A stretch of DNA of 44,033 nucleotides from Bacillota bacterium (GTDB lineage: Bacteria; Bacillota; Clostridia; Saccharofermentanales; Fastidiosipilaceae): the NCBI GenBank assembly GCA_023420115.1, contig JAEZWR010000017.1, positions 1-44,033 on the forward strand, given 5' to 3'. The notes below the pieces were generated by a model, which did no database searches, was not told where the DNA came from, and saw nothing but the letters and a program-made list of their open reading frames with translations. Numbering within the stretch: position 1 is the stretch's first letter; each line of letters starts with the position of its first letter. The translations under genes and the position numbers were made by a program. Positions 42,396 through 44,033 of this stretch are shown piece by piece.

Positions 42396-44033
42396 ATGGT
42401 AAATAAAAGTATTCCATATCAAAGTTTTTGTTGGGTTATAGGAACAACAAGTTTTAGAACTGCAAAACTAAATTTAAAAATCGAGGAGCAATTGTTGCTT
42501 CTTGATGAGTTTTATAACGATGTTATAAAGGAATCTGACTGGAATTGGAATAAAAAATTACAAGTAAAGTATTATGATTTTATGAAAAGAAAATCCTTCG
42601 TAAAAGGTTTTGCAAAAATAAAAGATAAAGATGCAAGAGAAAAAACATCAGGATTGGTTGATATTGGTTTAATTACAGAAGATAGATTGATTACGGATGC
42701 AGGAAGAGAACTACTTAAAATAACAAGTAGTGGGGATTTTGAAACCAATAATGTGTTTAATATTAATAGAGATAGCTTTATCTATCTAAAACAGCTTCTT
42801 AAAACAAGTATAGATGTAAGTGGTAATATCGTTAGACCGTTTATTGCGGTTGTAAAGTGCCTGACGGAACTTGATTTTTTAAGTTATAATGAGTTTACTT
42901 ATTTTGTTCCGTTAATTAGAGATGACGAAAGTGCGAAACAAATCATATCGGATATTAAATTATATCGAGAAGGTAAAATTTTGCCGGCAGAAATAATTTA
43001 TAAGAGGCTTATGCAAATGGAAAACTACAAACTTGCTAGGGAAGAATTTATAGCCTCTGATGTTGATGAAAATCTAATATGTTTAGTAGGAATGAATCGT
43101 AAAAGCAGAAGCTATGACAAGCCGTACTATAAATTATATGAGAATTTAAAGAAGGTATTTCTTGATGGCGAAAGTGTTTATGAATCACTATTAAATTCTG
43201 CAAAGAATATAAATCAAAAACCTGGAACATTGTGGAGAAGTTTACTATTTAAAACAACCAATATTGGTGTTGTAAGAAAAAATGGGAAGTCTTCAATTAA
43301 TAAGCTATGCCCATTTATAAACTGTAAAAATGAGACAGAACTAAAAGAAGTTTTTTTCAAATATTTACATGTTTTTAAAGCAATGGCAACTTTATCTGAT
43401 TATTTTGATTTAAATAGAAGATATTTTAATATTACAGATACTCTAATTTTTGAAGATCGTATGATTAAGTTGGATATGATTCCAAAGTATTATTTTAAAG
43501 AAATTATTGATGCTCTGTATACAGAAACTTTTAGTAGAGATAATAATCTCAGAGCTGATGCCTCACTTGAAACTATATCAGAAGCATTCAAGTTAGATAT
43601 TAGCAAAGTATATGCAGCTTTAAGTAAAGATTTAGGAATTACAATTAAGAGTTCAGAACAAGCTGCAACTTATGTAAATGATGAACGATACAGAAGATTT
43701 AACACTTTGATTGATAAGAAATTTAATGATTCTGTGCTTATAGAGTTACTAAATTGTTTTGAAACACGAGATGATAAGCGAATAGAAGAAATTGTTACAG
43801 ATGAGGCTGCGATACCGACTATCTTTGAATATATTTTGGGAATTATATGGTATAAAGTAAGTGAAAGACAAGGGAATATTTTGGACTTTATGAAGTTATC
43901 ATTAGAAGCTAATTTATTGCCTAAGACACATGCAGCCGGAGGTTATGCAGATATTATATATGAATATGAAGCATGCGCTTCTTATCCTAAACATTCGCTA
44001 TTACTTGAAGCAACTCTTGCAGATGGAAATAAT
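42396..44033 (+). CDS. Probable Type IIS-like restriction endonuclease (AlwI-like), 3' end outside the window
   Basis: An open frame of 546 codons starts at ATG 42396, directly after the methyltransferase stop, with GGAGGA about 8 bases upstream, and runs off the window. The N-terminus (IPYQSFCWVIGTTSFRTAKL) and general layout recall AlwI-family endonucleases (PF09491). The visible end shows ANLLPKTHAAGGYADIIYEY followed by SLLLEATLAD. D519 and E538 could be the acidic residues of a PD-(D/E)xK-type nuclease centre, with Thr540 where Lys is common. The assignment rests mainly on tight linkage to a FokI-like methyltransferase and on remembered family features, not on alignment. Recognition of a short asymmetric site such as the GGATG/GGATC class is possible but unproven. 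Confidence 0.65.
   Translation, partial: MVNKSIPYQSFCWVIGTTSFRTAKLNLKIEEQLLLLDEFYNDVIKESDWNWNKKLQVKYYDFMKRKSFVKGFAKIKDKDAREKTSGLVDIGLITEDRLITDAGRELLKITSSGDFETNNVFNINRDSFIYLKQLLKTSIDVSGNIVRPFIAVVKCLTELDFLSYNEFTYFVPLIRDDESAKQIISDIKLYREGKILPAEIIYKRLMQMENYKLAREEFIASDVDENLICLVGMNRKSRSYDKPYYKLYENLKKVFLDGESVYESLLNSAKNINQKPGTLWRSLLFKTTNIGVVRKNGKSSINKLCPFINCKNETELKEVFFKYLHVFKAMATLSDYFDLNRRYFNITDTLIFEDRMIKLDMIPKYYFKEIIDALYTETFSRDNNLRADASLETISEAFKLDISKVYAALSKDLGITIKSSEQAATYVNDERYRRFNTLIDKKFNDSVLIELLNCFETRDDKRIEEIVTDEAAIPTIFEYILGIIWYKVSERQGNILDFMKLSLEANLLPKTHAAGGYADIIYEYEACASYPKHSLLLEATLADGNN

Noticed and set aside
1..44033. CRISPR arrays, tRNA or rRNA genes, replication origin
   Set aside because: Reading the window gave no regularly spaced repeats, no cloverleaf with CCA-type end, no rRNA core sequences and no DnaA-box cluster.

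Overview
The window is AT-rich DNA from a low-G+C member of the Clostridia. The evidence is a SCIFF peptide with its radical-SAM maturase (a near-universal clostridial marker), the Firmicutes order rimP-nusA-ylxR-ylxQ-infB-rbfA-nrnA-truB-ribF, a YlxR/YlxQ pair, a DivIB/Sbp-type division cluster and many TTG/GTG starts with strong Shine-Dalgarno sites. The lineage could be Fastidiosipila-like or another small-genome Oscillospirales-type group, but I could not test this.

Layout: (1) 1-5081 holds a leftward MFS transporter cut by the window edge, the SCIFF precursor scfA with its own promoter and terminator, the thioether maturase scfB, and an Orn/Lys/Arg decarboxylase-like PLP enzyme. (2) 5207-19116 is the transcription/translation block: rimP, nusA, ylxR (rnpM), ylxQ, infB, rbfA, a terminator, then nrnA-like, truB, a ribF-yfmF fusion and the M16 peptidase yfmH. 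The rimP-nusA gap contains what looks like the 3' end of a decayed IS200/IS605 tnpB gene with its right-end hairpin (omega-RNA-like). (3) 19167-36208 holds lgt and a division and cell-wall cluster: rsmH, ftsL-like, a PASTA class B PBP, murF, mraY, ftsW, murG, ftsQ/divIB, sbp (DUF1290) and ftsZ. murC, murD, murE and mraZ are not in it. Several of these proteins carry long hydrophilic extensions, and FtsZ has two candidate C-terminal partner-binding peptides. (4) 36262-39662 holds nrdR, an OmpR-type response regulator with no adjacent kinase, and guaA. (5) After a very strong terminator behind guaA comes an AT-rich accessory region: a fused HTH plus double D12 adenine methyltransferase (M.FokI-like architecture), abutted by a large gene that runs off the window and resembles AlwI-type restriction endonucleases. 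Together these look like a Type IIS-like restriction-modification system.

How the genes work together: the nus-infB block couples transcription elongation factors with initiation and ribosome maturation. yfmF and yfmH belong to a family implicated in elongation factor P modification in Bacillus. The rsmH-to-ftsZ block makes lipid-linked peptidoglycan precursors and assembles the divisome. The most unusual items are the tnpB/omega-RNA remnant inside the nus operon, the RibF-YfmF fusion, the duplicated FtsZ tail motif and the HTH-bearing double methyltransferase with its nuclease.
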